Assembly (NCBI GenBank): GCA_017569305.1
Contig: CP069418.1
Location: 1,488,001 to 1,552,000, forward strand
Reading direction: 5' to 3'
DNA length: 64,000 nt
Source: Clostridiales bacterium FE2011
GTDB lineage: Bacteria; Bacillota; Clostridia; Christensenellales; Aristaeellaceae
How positions within the stretch are numbered: the first letter of the stretch is position 1; every line of letters starts with the position of its first letter. Positions 1 to 7,233 of this stretch are shown piece by piece. The notes under the pieces were generated by a model. That model saw nothing but the letters and a program-made list of their open reading frames with translations. It searched no databases and was not told the origin of the DNA. The position numbers were made by a program, and so were the translations under genes.

Positions 1-488
1 GTGGGATTCTCCACCACGGAGATGGCCTGGCCTTCATAGGAAGCGAAGTAGTCCACAACCTTCTGGCTCAGCGCTGCAGCAGCCAGGGCCTTAGCCTTGT
101 CGCTGTCCTTGTCCGCTTCGTTCACGCTGATCACGTTCACGTAAGGGGATTCGGCATTCTCATACAGCAGGGCGGCAGGCAGTTCGGCAGCCAGGGCATA
201 GTTGCCGTTGATGATGGCGTAGTCCACATCGGGCAGGGCGTTGGGAACCAGCGCGGCTTCCACTTCGACAAACTCGATGTTCAGGGGATTCTCGGTAATA
301 TCTTTCACCGTTGCGGTGATACCGGCGTTTTCGTCAACCTTCAGCAGTCCGTATGCCTGCAGCAGCAGGAGGGCACGGCCTTCGTTGGTAGCGTCATTGG
401 GAACGGCAATCTTGATACCGTCGGCGAAAGCGGCAGTCAGGGACAGGGTCAGTACCAGGGCAACCAGCAGAGCAATGATCTTTTTCAT
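1..488 (-). CDS. MetQ/NlpA-family methionine-binding protein, shortened, cut by window start
   Basis: Residues 1-22 form a signal peptide (MKKIIALLVALVLTLSLTAA). It is followed at once by D-G-I-K-I-A-V-P-N-D-A-T-N-E-G-R and LLLLQ, the conserved block that in normal MetQ proteins lies about 120 residues in. The later blocks ENPLNIEFVEVEA, YAIINGNYA and ESPYVNVI are also typical. The first lobe is therefore missing, and no lipobox cysteine follows the signal peptide. The start ATG at 488 has GGAGA just upstream. The family binds D/L-methionine for the MetNI importer; whether this half protein still does so is unclear. The C-terminus lies beyond base 1. A sigma-A type promoter sits at 640-669. 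Confidence 0.8.
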   Translation of the reverse strand, partial: MKKIIALLVALVLTLSLTAAFADGIKIAVPNDATNEGRALLLLQAYGLLKVDENAGITATVKDITENPLNIEFVEVEAALVPNALPDVDYAIINGNYALAAELPAALLYENAESPYVNVISVNEADKDSDKAKALAAAALSQKVVDYFASYEGQAISVVENP

Positions 489-531
489 GGGAGTATCTCC
501 TTTCATATTTCAAAACATAGTTTCAATCAGT

Positions 532-606
532 TTAATCGGGGCGACGCATTCGATTCAGGCAACATCGGCACATTCGATCGTCCCGCCAGGTTGTTTTTCC
601 TTTCAC
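532..606 (-). CDS. Possible 24-codon leader ORF
   Basis: In the metQ-like leader a GTG at 606 follows an AGGGAGG box at good spacing and opens a 24-codon frame ending in TAA at 532. The peptide is basic, with three Cys and two internal Met. It could be a leader peptide or chance. No homologue is recognised. Confidence 0.25.
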   Translation of the reverse strand: MKGKTTWRDDRMCRCCLNRMRRPD

Positions 607-639
607 AGCGTCTCCCTCCCTCGTTCGTTGATGGTACGT

Positions 640-669
640 ATTATAGCCGCCGGATTTTCCCCTGTCCAA
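640..669 (-). promoter_or_regulatory. Promoter of the metQ-like gene
   Basis: On the minus strand TTGGAC (669-664) is separated by 18 bases from a perfect TATAAT (645-640). Transcription would start near 633 and leave a ~145-nt leader before the ATG at 488. I see no SAM-riboswitch (S-box) core in this leader. Confidence 0.65.
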
Positions 670-904
670 TACCTGTAAACAATACGTTGTTATAGGCTGA
701 ATCTATAATATATACTGTATACAAGATTGATCCTTATAACCTGTTTTTCTCTTAAAGTGGGGATTATGTGTCGTTTTGTGTTCAATCAACCGACGATCTT
801 TTTTATATTGTGTCATGACATATGCAGTATTGTGCTGAATTTGTGTAAAAATGTGGGGATTGCAAATTGTACTTGCCCATTCTTAACCAGTTAATGCTTC
901 CCTG

Positions 905-933
905 TTGACAGTCTCCATTTCTTCTGCTATTAT
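905..933 (+). promoter_or_regulatory. Promoter of the metal efflux operon
   Basis: TTGACA (905-910), 17 bases, TATTAT (928-933). This near-consensus promoter serves the HMA protein, P-type ATPase and ArsR genes. The rest of the 489-988 gap holds AT-rich sequence and the divergent metQ-like promoter. Confidence 0.8.
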
Positions 934-942
934 TCAGTTAAA

Positions 943-964
943 CGATTAAACGATTGTTTAATCG
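943..964 (+). promoter_or_regulatory. Putative ArsR-family operator
   Basis: Perfect inverted repeat CGATTAAAC-GATT-GTTTAATCG lies directly downstream of the -10 box, over the expected transcription start. That is the usual place for an ArsR/SmtB repressor site, and an ArsR gene ends the operon. The arms overlap a direct repeat of AAACGATT. Confidence 0.7.
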
Positions 965-988
965 TAATGAAAGTGAGGTGCCTTGATC

Positions 989-1207
989 ATGAAAAAGACC
1001 TATAAAATCGAAGTGGACTGCGCAAACTGCGCCAATAAGATGGAAGATGCTGCCCGGAACACCGCCGGTGTAAAAGAAGTCACCGTCAACTTCATGGCCC
1101 AGAAAATGATTGTTGAATTTGACGAAGGCACCGAGGCCTCTGCCGTTATGAAGAATGTGCTTTCCGCCTGCAAAAAGGTGGAAGAGGATTGCGAAATCTA
1201 CCTTTAA
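989..1207 (+). CDS. Stand-alone heavy-metal-associated (HMA) domain protein
   Basis: 72 aa, a single ferredoxin-like HMA domain. The usual M-x-C-x-x-C metal loop appears as D-C-A-N-C near residue 10. In this family the two cysteines carry a soft metal ion to a P1B ATPase. The ATG at 989 is preferred to a TTG at 983 because GTGAGGTG ends 8 bases before it. It is first in an operon with the ATPase, which itself lacks an N-terminal HMA domain, so this small protein probably supplies that function in trans. Confidence 0.85.
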   Translation: MKKTYKIEVDCANCANKMEDAARNTAGVKEVTVNFMAQKMIVEFDEGTEASAVMKNVLSACKKVEEDCEIYL

Positions 1208-1249
1208 TGGATACACCCCGGTAAACCATCCGGGTAAAGGAGCGGACAT

Positions 1250-3136
1250 ATGACAAAAAAGCAGAAGAAGATGCTGATCCGGATTCTCATCGCCGCAGCA
1301 CTGATGCTGGTCCTTCGGTTTGTGCCGCTGCCGGTTTCCGGAATTCCGCTGTTCCTGCTCTGGCTGATTCCCTACTTTATCATCGGCTATGATATCCTGC
1401 GAAAGGCCTGGAAGGGCATCCTGAACCGCCAGGTTTTCGATGAAAACTTTCTCATGGCCGTGGCCACCCTCGGCGCCTTGGCCATCGGCCTGCTGAAAAC
1501 CGGCGATTATGACGAGGCCGTCGCCGTAATGCTGTTTTACCAGATCGGCGAACTGTTCCAGAGCTATGCCGTAGGCAAAAGCCGCCGGAATATCAGCGAG
1601 CTGATGGACATCCGGCCGGATTACGCCAACGTTGAGCAGGACGGACAACTGGTAAAGGTGGATCCGGACGAGGTGGAAATCGGCACCGTCATCACGGTGA
1701 ATCCCGGGGAAAAGATCCCGCTGGACGGCATTGTGGAGGATGGAGAATCCAGCCTGAACACCAGCGCCCTGACCGGGGAAAGCGTTCCCCGGGATGTGAA
1801 GCCGGGAGATGAAGTCATCAGCGGCTGCATCAACATGAGCGGCCTGCTGCGCATCCGGACCACCAAGGTCTTCGGGGAATCCACCGTCAGCAAGGTGCTG
1901 GACCTGGTGGAGAACGCCTCCTCCCGCAAGTCCCGCTCCGAGAACTTCATTGCTCGTTTCGCCCGGTATTACACTCCGGTGGTCGTCTTCAGCGCGCTTG
2001 CGCTGGCGCTGCTTCCTCCCCTGGTTCGTCTGGTCATCGGACAGTCACCGGAATGGGGCAACTGGATTTACCGCGCCCTGACCTTCCTGGTTATCAGCTG
2101 TCCCTGCGCGCTGGTCATCAGCATCCCGCTGAGCTTCTTCGCCGGTATCGGCGGCGCGGGTAAGGCCGGCATCCTGGTCAAGGGCTCCAATTACCTGGAG
2201 GCGCTGGCCAGCACCGGAACGGTGGTCTTTGACAAAACCGGCACCCTGACCATGGGCGTCTTCGACGTGGTGGACATCCATCACAGTGAGCTGGACCGGG
2301 AAACCATGCTGGAATACGCCGCCCTGGCGGAAAGCGCCTCTTCCCATCCCATCGCCGTCAGCATCCGGAAGGCCTGGGGCAAACCCATCGACCTGTCCCG
2401 GGTAGGCAAAGTGGAGGAGATCGGCGGGAACGGCGTTGTCGTGGAGATTGACGGCCGCCAGGTGGCTGCCGGAAACAGCCGGCTTATGCGCCATCTGGGT
2501 ATCGAACCCATTGAATGCCACAGCGCCGGCACCATCGTCCACATGGCAATTGGCAATGCGTACGCGGGACACATCGTCATTTCTGACGTTATCAAACCCG
2601 ATGCCGCAGACGCCATTGCCGCCCTGAAACGGGCCGGCGTCCGTTCCACGGTCATGCTGACCGGCGACGGTCCTTCCGCTGCCGCCCAGGTTGCGGAAGC
2701 CCTGGGCATCGACCGGGTCCACAGCGACCTGCTACCGGGTGACAAGGTGGAAAAGGTAGAGGAACTGCTCAGTGCAAAGAAGCCCGGTGAAACCCTGGCC
2801 TTTGTGGGTGACGGCATCAATGACGCACCGGTACTCAGCCGGGCGGACCTGGGAATCGCCATGGGCGCCATGGGCTCGGACGCCGCCATTGAAGCCGCGG
2901 ACGTTGTCCTCATGGACGATGATCCCCTGAAGGTTTCCAAAGCCATCCGGATTGCCCGCAAGTGCATGGGCATCGTCCGGGAAAACATCATTTTCGCCCT
3001 GGGCATCAAGCTCGCCTGCCTGGTACTCGGAGCGCTGGGTATCGCCAATATGTGGCTGGCTGTCTTTGCCGACGTGGGCGTGATGATCCTGGCTGTGCTC
3101 AATGCCATCCGCGCCCTGTTTGTCCGGAACCTGTAA
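1250..3136 (+). CDS. P1B-type heavy-metal translocating ATPase (Zn/Cd/Pb type)
   Basis: 628 aa membrane pump. It has the TGES actuator loop (residues 175-178), the CPC metal site in a membrane segment (284-286), the phosphorylated Asp in DKTGT (328), an S-S-H-P motif in the nucleotide domain and GDGINDAP near the end. The last membrane pair keeps the Lys and the Asp-x-Gly typical of ZntA/CadA pumps. The N-terminus starts directly with membrane segments and has no HMA domain, which is encoded separately just upstream. GGAG precedes the ATG. Expected role: export of Zn, Cd or Pb from the cytoplasm, repressed by the ArsR protein encoded next. Confidence 0.93.
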   Translation: MTKKQKKMLIRILIAAALMLVLRFVPLPVSGIPLFLLWLIPYFIIGYDILRKAWKGILNRQVFDENFLMAVATLGALAIGLLKTGDYDEAVAVMLFYQIGELFQSYAVGKSRRNISELMDIRPDYANVEQDGQLVKVDPDEVEIGTVITVNPGEKIPLDGIVEDGESSLNTSALTGESVPRDVKPGDEVISGCINMSGLLRIRTTKVFGESTVSKVLDLVENASSRKSRSENFIARFARYYTPVVVFSALALALLPPLVRLVIGQSPEWGNWIYRALTFLVISCPCALVISIPLSFFAGIGGAGKAGILVKGSNYLEALASTGTVVFDKTGTLTMGVFDVVDIHHSELDRETMLEYAALAESASSHPIAVSIRKAWGKPIDLSRVGKVEEIGGNGVVVEIDGRQVAAGNSRLMRHLGIEPIECHSAGTIVHMAIGNAYAGHIVISDVIKPDAADAIAALKRAGVRSTVMLTGDGPSAAAQVAEALGIDRVHSDLLPGDKVEKVEELLSAKKPGETLAFVGDGINDAPVLSRADLGIAMGAMGSDAAIEAADVVLMDDDPLKVSKAIRIARKCMGIVRENIIFALGIKLACLVLGALGIANMWLAVFADVGVMILAVLNAIRALFVRNL

Positions 3137-3155
3137 CACGGAAGGAGAATGCGAC

Positions 3156-3515
3156 ATGGAAGAGAAAAAGCTGCCCCATGACCACCATTGCGGGATCGAA
3201 GAGCAGTTCGATCATATGCCTGCCCCGGAAGCTTTCGGCGCCACCGCCGAGCTCTTCAAGCTGCTGGGCGACCCGACCCGTGTCCGGCTTTTCTGGCTGC
3301 TCTGCCACTGCGAGGAATGCGTGCTGAACCTGTCTGTGATGATGAACATGTCCAGCCCCGCCCTTTCCCACCACCTGAAGCTGCTCAAAGCCTGCGGGCT
3401 CATCGTCAGCCGCCGGGAAGGCAAGGAAGTCTATTACCGTGCCGCGGACAATGTGCAAGCTGCCGAACTGCATCACGTCATCGAACATGTAGCGGAGATC
3501 GCCTGCCCGGATTAA
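3156..3515 (+). CDS. ArsR/SmtB-family metal-sensing repressor
   Basis: 119 aa winged helix: ELFKLLGDPTRVRLFWLL, then the recognition helix MSSPALSHHLKLLK and the wing SRREGKEVYYR. Likely metal ligands are the Cys pair in CHCEEC before the DNA-binding helices and the His/Asp/Glu-rich last helix (DNVQAAELHHVIEHVAE). The N-terminus is also His-rich. ATG 3156 is chosen over an in-frame start 54 bases upstream because GGAG lies at correct spacing. Last gene of the efflux operon; it probably binds the inverted repeat at 943-964 and releases it when metal is bound. Confidence 0.9.
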   Translation: MEEKKLPHDHHCGIEEQFDHMPAPEAFGATAELFKLLGDPTRVRLFWLLCHCEECVLNLSVMMNMSSPALSHHLKLLKACGLIVSRREGKEVYYRAADNVQAAELHHVIEHVAEIACPD

Positions 3516-3539
3516 TCCTGAATAAGCGAAAAGATATGA

Positions 3540-3567
3540 GGGGACGGTTCAGAACCGTCCCCTTTCG
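3540..3567 (+). terminator. Terminator of the metal operon
   Basis: GGGGACGGTT, loop CAG, AACCGTCCCC, then TTTCG: a 10-bp stem with a short T run 25 bases after the ArsR stop. Confidence 0.75.
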
Positions 3568-3602
3568 CATAAAATGCTGTAGCGGTTTGGCCTGATCTGT
3601 CG

Positions 3603-3608
3603 TATAAT
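3603..3608 (+). promoter_or_regulatory. -10 box for the HD-domain gene
   Basis: TATAAT 43 bases before the ATG at 3651. The -35 region is weak. Confidence 0.45.
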
Positions 3609-3650
3609 GGCGTCAGCTTACAGACGCACAAAACCCGGCAGGAGAAAAAG

Positions 3651-4583
3651 ATGAACGCGAGAGAATTTCTGGATATTCTGCATATGGCCGAACGGCTGAA
3701 GGATACCCCGCGGCACTGCACCACGTCGAAGGGAAGAACGGAAAGTGTTGCCGAGCACAGCTGGAGGATCTCCCTGATGGCATTCCTGCTCCGGCACGAG
3801 TTTCCGGAGCTCGATATGGATAAAGTAGTGGATATGTGCCTGATCCACGATCTGGGGGAATGCTTTACCGGGGATATCCCGACCTTCCTGAAGACCAGTG
3901 CGGACAGGGAAACCGAGGATTCGCTGCTGGATCAGTGGGTGAAATCCCTGCCGGCGGAAGTGTCCGCCGACCTGGCTGCCCTGTACCGGGAAATGGACGC
4001 CCAGGAGACCATGGAATCCAAAGTCTATAAAGCCATGGACAAGCTGGAGGCTTTAATCCAGCATAATGAATCTCCCTTGAACACCTGGTCGGACAATGAG
4101 TATGAGCTGAACAAAACCTACGCCTTTGATACCGTGGTCTTCTCCGACTGGCTGATGAACCTGCGGAAAGAAATCCTTGCGGATACCCTGGTGAAGATGG
4201 AGACAGAAAAGCCGCTCACGAAGGAAAACAAAGCGGGAAAGAGCAGTCCGCCAAAACCGGTCCGTAAACCCGAAGCACAGTCCAAAGCTGCCCCGGCGAA
4301 GCCCCGCACGAAAGTGGCGATCCGCAGGCCTGACCGTGCTGCATGGAAGGCTGACGGGGAATTTGAGGCTCCTGTACCGGCACCTGCCGTCCCTGCTCCT
4401 GTAAGAAAAGCAATGGAAGCAAAAGAAACAGGCGATGCAGCCCGGCGCAACCGGGCGCTGGTGGCGGACCTGGAAAGGGATGCCATGATCGCTGCCAAGG
4501 AGGCCGACATGCCGACTATCCGGTTCCCGGAGAATGATGACAAATATAATGTTTCCCGGAAGCATAAAAAAGATCAGGCCTGA
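3651..4583 (+). CDS. HD-domain phosphohydrolase with long basic C-terminal tail
   Basis: 310 aa. Residues 1-185 match the YfbR/HDDC2-like HD nucleotidase fold: metal-binding His in SVAEHSW, the H-D pair in CLIHDLGECFTGDIP, and a later Asp in KAMDKLEALIQH. Proteins of this type remove phosphate from (deoxy)nucleoside monophosphates. From residue ~190 the chain turns into a Lys/Pro/Ala-rich low-complexity tail of about 120 residues, ending in a basic K-H-K-K segment; this is not part of the usual ~190-residue enzyme. Single-gene unit with AGGAG before the ATG and its own terminator. Confidence 0.85.
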   Translation: MNAREFLDILHMAERLKDTPRHCTTSKGRTESVAEHSWRISLMAFLLRHEFPELDMDKVVDMCLIHDLGECFTGDIPTFLKTSADRETEDSLLDQWVKSLPAEVSADLAALYREMDAQETMESKVYKAMDKLEALIQHNESPLNTWSDNEYELNKTYAFDTVVFSDWLMNLRKEILADTLVKMETEKPLTKENKAGKSSPPKPVRKPEAQSKAAPAKPRTKVAIRRPDRAAWKADGEFEAPVPAPAVPAPVRKAMEAKETGDAARRNRALVADLERDAMIAAKEADMPTIRFPENDDKYNVSRKHKKDQA

Positions 4584-4597
4584 GGCCTGATCTTTTC
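4572..4597 (+). terminator. Terminator with the stop codon in its loop
   Basis: GATCAGGCC-TGA-GGCCTGATC-TTTT. The triloop is the TGA stop codon of the HD-domain gene, so the last codons form the 5' arm. Confidence 0.85.
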
Positions 4598-4609
4598 GTT
4601 TATCTTTCT

Positions 4610-5320
4610 TCAGATATCATATTTTTTCAGCAGCAGATCCAGTCCTTCCCGCAGCAGGATGGCTTCCCCGACGCCTTCCCGCTTCGCCAGCTTGGCCAGC
4701 CGCTGCAGCTGGTCCTGGGTGAAATGGCTGGTCTTGGGCACCATTTTTTCTTCCTTGGCCATGGTCACCTTGTTACCACCGGCAACCTTTGCCCGGTAAA
4801 GCGCGCCGTCCGCCTTCCGGATCAGTTCCGCGCAACGGCTGGCGTCCTCAAATGCCGTCGCCATGCCGATGGTGATGGTCTGCCGTTCCCCGTCCGGCGT
4901 TTTTACGCTGTAGTTGTTCTTCAGGTCGTTCAGCAGCAGGAAGATTTCCTCCCTCTCCAGCGTTCCCCGGAAGATGACGCCGAATTCGTCCCCGCCGATC
5001 CGGAAAACCTTCGCGCCCTCCGGCAGGTTGTCCCGGATATATTTCCCTGCCTCGATCAGGATCTGGTCTCCTGTTTCCCGGCTGAAGTCCTTGTTGATAT
5101 GGTCAAACCGGTCACAGTCAATCAGGGCAATGGCCACCACTTCGCCGTTCGCTTCCGCGTCCGAATTCAGGATCCCGGTCAGTTCCTCGTCAAAAGCGTC
5201 TCCGACCGGGAACTGCAGTGCATCGTTCACCGCTGAAATCTTCTTTTCCGCGTGGATCCGTCCCAGTGCCTTATGTTCTTCCGCGGTAATCGGTCTCACC
5301 TTTTCGTTCTTCGCTGCCAT
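4610..5320 (-). CDS. GGDEF protein with C-terminal ribbon-helix-helix-like segment
   Basis: 236 aa. Residues ~60-190 form a diguanylate cyclase domain with an intact RIGGDEFGV signature, so synthesis of cyclic di-GMP is likely. The R-x-x-D inhibitory site that usually lies five residues upstream is not present. There is no membrane or sensor domain. The last ~40 residues (TSHFTQDQLQRLAKLAKREG followed by VGEAILLREGLDLLLKK) look like a CopG/Arc-type strand-helix-helix, which would allow dimerisation or DNA binding. Strong AAGGAG site. Single-gene unit. Confidence 0.85.
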   Translation of the reverse strand: MAAKNEKVRPITAEEHKALGRIHAEKKISAVNDALQFPVGDAFDEELTGILNSDAEANGEVVAIALIDCDRFDHINKDFSRETGDQILIEAGKYIRDNLPEGAKVFRIGGDEFGVIFRGTLEREEIFLLLNDLKNNYSVKTPDGERQTITIGMATAFEDASRCAELIRKADGALYRAKVAGGNKVTMAKEEKMVPKTSHFTQDQLQRLAKLAKREGVGEAILLREGLDLLLKKYDI

Positions 5321-5421
5321 GTTATATTCTCCTTTTGGTAATTTTCTGTGATATTATTTCTAAAATAATATCTGTTTGCTAATATGTATCACATCATTCT
5401 TTTTCTGTCAATACCCAAAAC

Positions 5422-5448
5422 AAAAAATCCGGAAAAACTTTCCGGATT
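5422..5448 (-). terminator. Terminator downstream of the GH51 gene
   Basis: Minus strand: AATCCGGAAA-GTT-TTTCCGGATT, then TTTTTGTTTTG. A 10-bp stem with a T tract, about 150 bases after the GH51 stop, beyond the hairpin array. Confidence 0.7.
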
Positions 5449-5488
5449 TTCCTTGCATTCCGTCAAATGCAGCAAAACAAATCATCAC

Positions 5489-5627
5489 ATCAGAGCGTCC
5501 GGGCTGTAACCCGGCGCTCTGATATTTCATGTGTGAAGCACATTTCATATTCGACAAAGTCGAATATTTCACATCAGCCGCAGGCTGATATTTCATTTCC
5601 GATTTAAGCCTGCGACTTAAACCGGAA
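5489..5627 (-). repeat. Array of five hairpins joined by a constant 7-base linker
   Basis: Five palindromes follow each other (5597-5627, 5573-5589, 5549-5565, 5531-5541, 5489-5523). Four linkers between them read RTGAAAT on the minus strand. The first hairpin overlaps the last codons of the GH51 gene, so the array is transcribed in its 3' untranslated region. The palindromes differ in sequence but the linker is fixed. Confidence 0.8.
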
Positions 5628-7211
5628 TACATTCCAGGATTCCTTCTTTAATACTGCGGTGAGAATTCCCTTTTCCGCCCGGGTATCTTCATTCCTGCGG
5701 GGCAGGATCCGGTCAGGGTGATCCCAGGTATTAGCCGCGTGCTCATCCTCCGCGAACATTTCAATGTGTTCCGCCAGCTTCCAGCCTTCAAAGCCGCGCA
5801 CGTCCAGCTTCAGTTCCTGTTCCTCCGCCGGATCGCCGTTGATCACAAACACGGTCAGTTCCCCGGCTTCCTCGTTCAGCGCCGCGGCCGCCTGCACCGT
5901 TTGTACGCCGGTAAAGCCTCCATACTGGTTCATATCGTCAATGGCATATCCCGGAACGTCATAGGTATCACAGCTGACCTCACACTGCAGGGATACGCCT
6001 TTCGCCCAGCGGATCATCTGGGTAAAGGGATAATGGGCCGCACCCTTCCACACATGCTCCCGGTCCGTTACGCACAGTGCGCCGAGGCCGCCGGTGGCGC
6101 AGCCGATCTTGATCCGGTCCGCGTGGCGCAGCATCACCAGCATAGTGCTGGCCATACCCAGCGTCTGGAGCATTTCATGGTCCCTCGGCGGATTCCGGAG
6201 GGTGGACCAGTCGTCCGGATCATGCCGGACATAGGTCCTGCCGGGCACAAAGACGCCGAACATGTCCGCGTTCTGCCGTCCCGCCAGGCCCAGGTGCATT
6301 TCTCCCTTCGGCCGGATCATGCTGCCGTATTCATCCAGGGCCAGCATCATCTTCCGCGGGGAGCGGATCTTCGTCTTCACAAAATCGCACAGGGCGATCT
6401 CCGTACGGATATAATCCTCAAACGCCTGGTATCCTGCCAGCAGCGCCTGCGGCATTTCCGGAGGAGCCGGATGGTAATGATGCAGGGAGATATAATCCAC
6501 CGCCGCGTAGCACTGTTCCAGCACCTGCAGGTCCCAGTCCGGATAATGATTCAGGAAGGGAGAACTGGATACACAGGCAATGGTCTCAATAGACGGATCC
6601 ACCCATTTCATGGCCTTGCTGGTTTCATGCGCCAGCACGCCGTAGCCCCGGGGATCCTTTTCCCAGGACGCGATCTGCCACGGTCCGTCCATCTCGTTGC
6701 CCAGGCACCAGGTCTTGACCTTGTAAGGCTCCGCGTGGCCGTTTTTCTTCCTCAGATCTGACCACCAGGTTCCGCCCTGGAAGTTGGTATATTCCACGCA
6801 GTCCGCCGCGTCCTGCAGCGTCCCCGTTCCCAGGTTCACGGTATAGATTGCTTCCGTTCCGGCCTTTTCCGCCCACTGCAGGTACTCGTCATGGCCCACG
6901 TCGTTGGGAATATACTGGAACCACGCCATGTCCAGATGGGTTTTCCGCTGTTCTTTCGGGCCGATGGAATCCTTCCACTGCCAGCCGGATACAAAGTTTC
7001 CGCCCGGCAGGCGCACCGCCGGAAGCCCGGTTTCCTTCAGCGCTTCGTAGAAATCCTTCCGCAGTCCCTGTTCATCCGCCTCGGGATGCTTCGGGTTATA
7101 CATACTGCCGTTGACCATGGATCCGATCGGTTCCAGAAACGCGCCGAACAGCCGTCCGGATATTTCCCCGATTTTAAATTCCGGATGAAGTGTTATCCCG
7201 GCCTTTTTCAT
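5604..7211 (-). CDS. GH51-type alpha-L-arabinofuranosidase
   Basis: 535 aa, no signal peptide, so cytoplasmic. A (beta/alpha)8 barrel with the acid/base Glu in WCLGNEMDGP (E173) and the nucleophile Glu in LALDEYG (E294), followed by a C-terminal beta domain. GH51 enzymes cut terminal L-arabinofuranosyl residues from imported arabino-oligosaccharides. The upstream neighbour on the same strand is a secreted SGNH esterase, and araD lies elsewhere in the window, which fits use of arabinoxylan or arabinan fragments. GGGAG precedes the ATG. Confidence 0.92.
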   Translation of the reverse strand: MKKAGITLHPEFKIGEISGRLFGAFLEPIGSMVNGSMYNPKHPEADEQGLRKDFYEALKETGLPAVRLPGGNFVSGWQWKDSIGPKEQRKTHLDMAWFQYIPNDVGHDEYLQWAEKAGTEAIYTVNLGTGTLQDAADCVEYTNFQGGTWWSDLRKKNGHAEPYKVKTWCLGNEMDGPWQIASWEKDPRGYGVLAHETSKAMKWVDPSIETIACVSSSPFLNHYPDWDLQVLEQCYAAVDYISLHHYHPAPPEMPQALLAGYQAFEDYIRTEIALCDFVKTKIRSPRKMMLALDEYGSMIRPKGEMHLGLAGRQNADMFGVFVPGRTYVRHDPDDWSTLRNPPRDHEMLQTLGMASTMLVMLRHADRIKIGCATGGLGALCVTDREHVWKGAAHYPFTQMIRWAKGVSLQCEVSCDTYDVPGYAIDDMNQYGGFTGVQTVQAAAALNEEAGELTVFVINGDPAEEQELKLDVRGFEGWKLAEHIEMFAEDEHAANTWDHPDRILPRRNEDTRAEKGILTAVLKKESWNVFRFKSQA

Positions 7212-7233
7212 TTCTTCTGTCTCCCTTTGTTTA

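Noticed and set aside
489..640. S-box (SAM) riboswitch before the metQ-like gene
   Set aside because: The leader lacks the conserved S-box core and a terminator.
938..1648. Long minus-strand open frame opposite the HMA and ATPase genes
   Set aside because: Pure antisense shadow of the P-type ATPase; no ribosome site and no recognisable motif.
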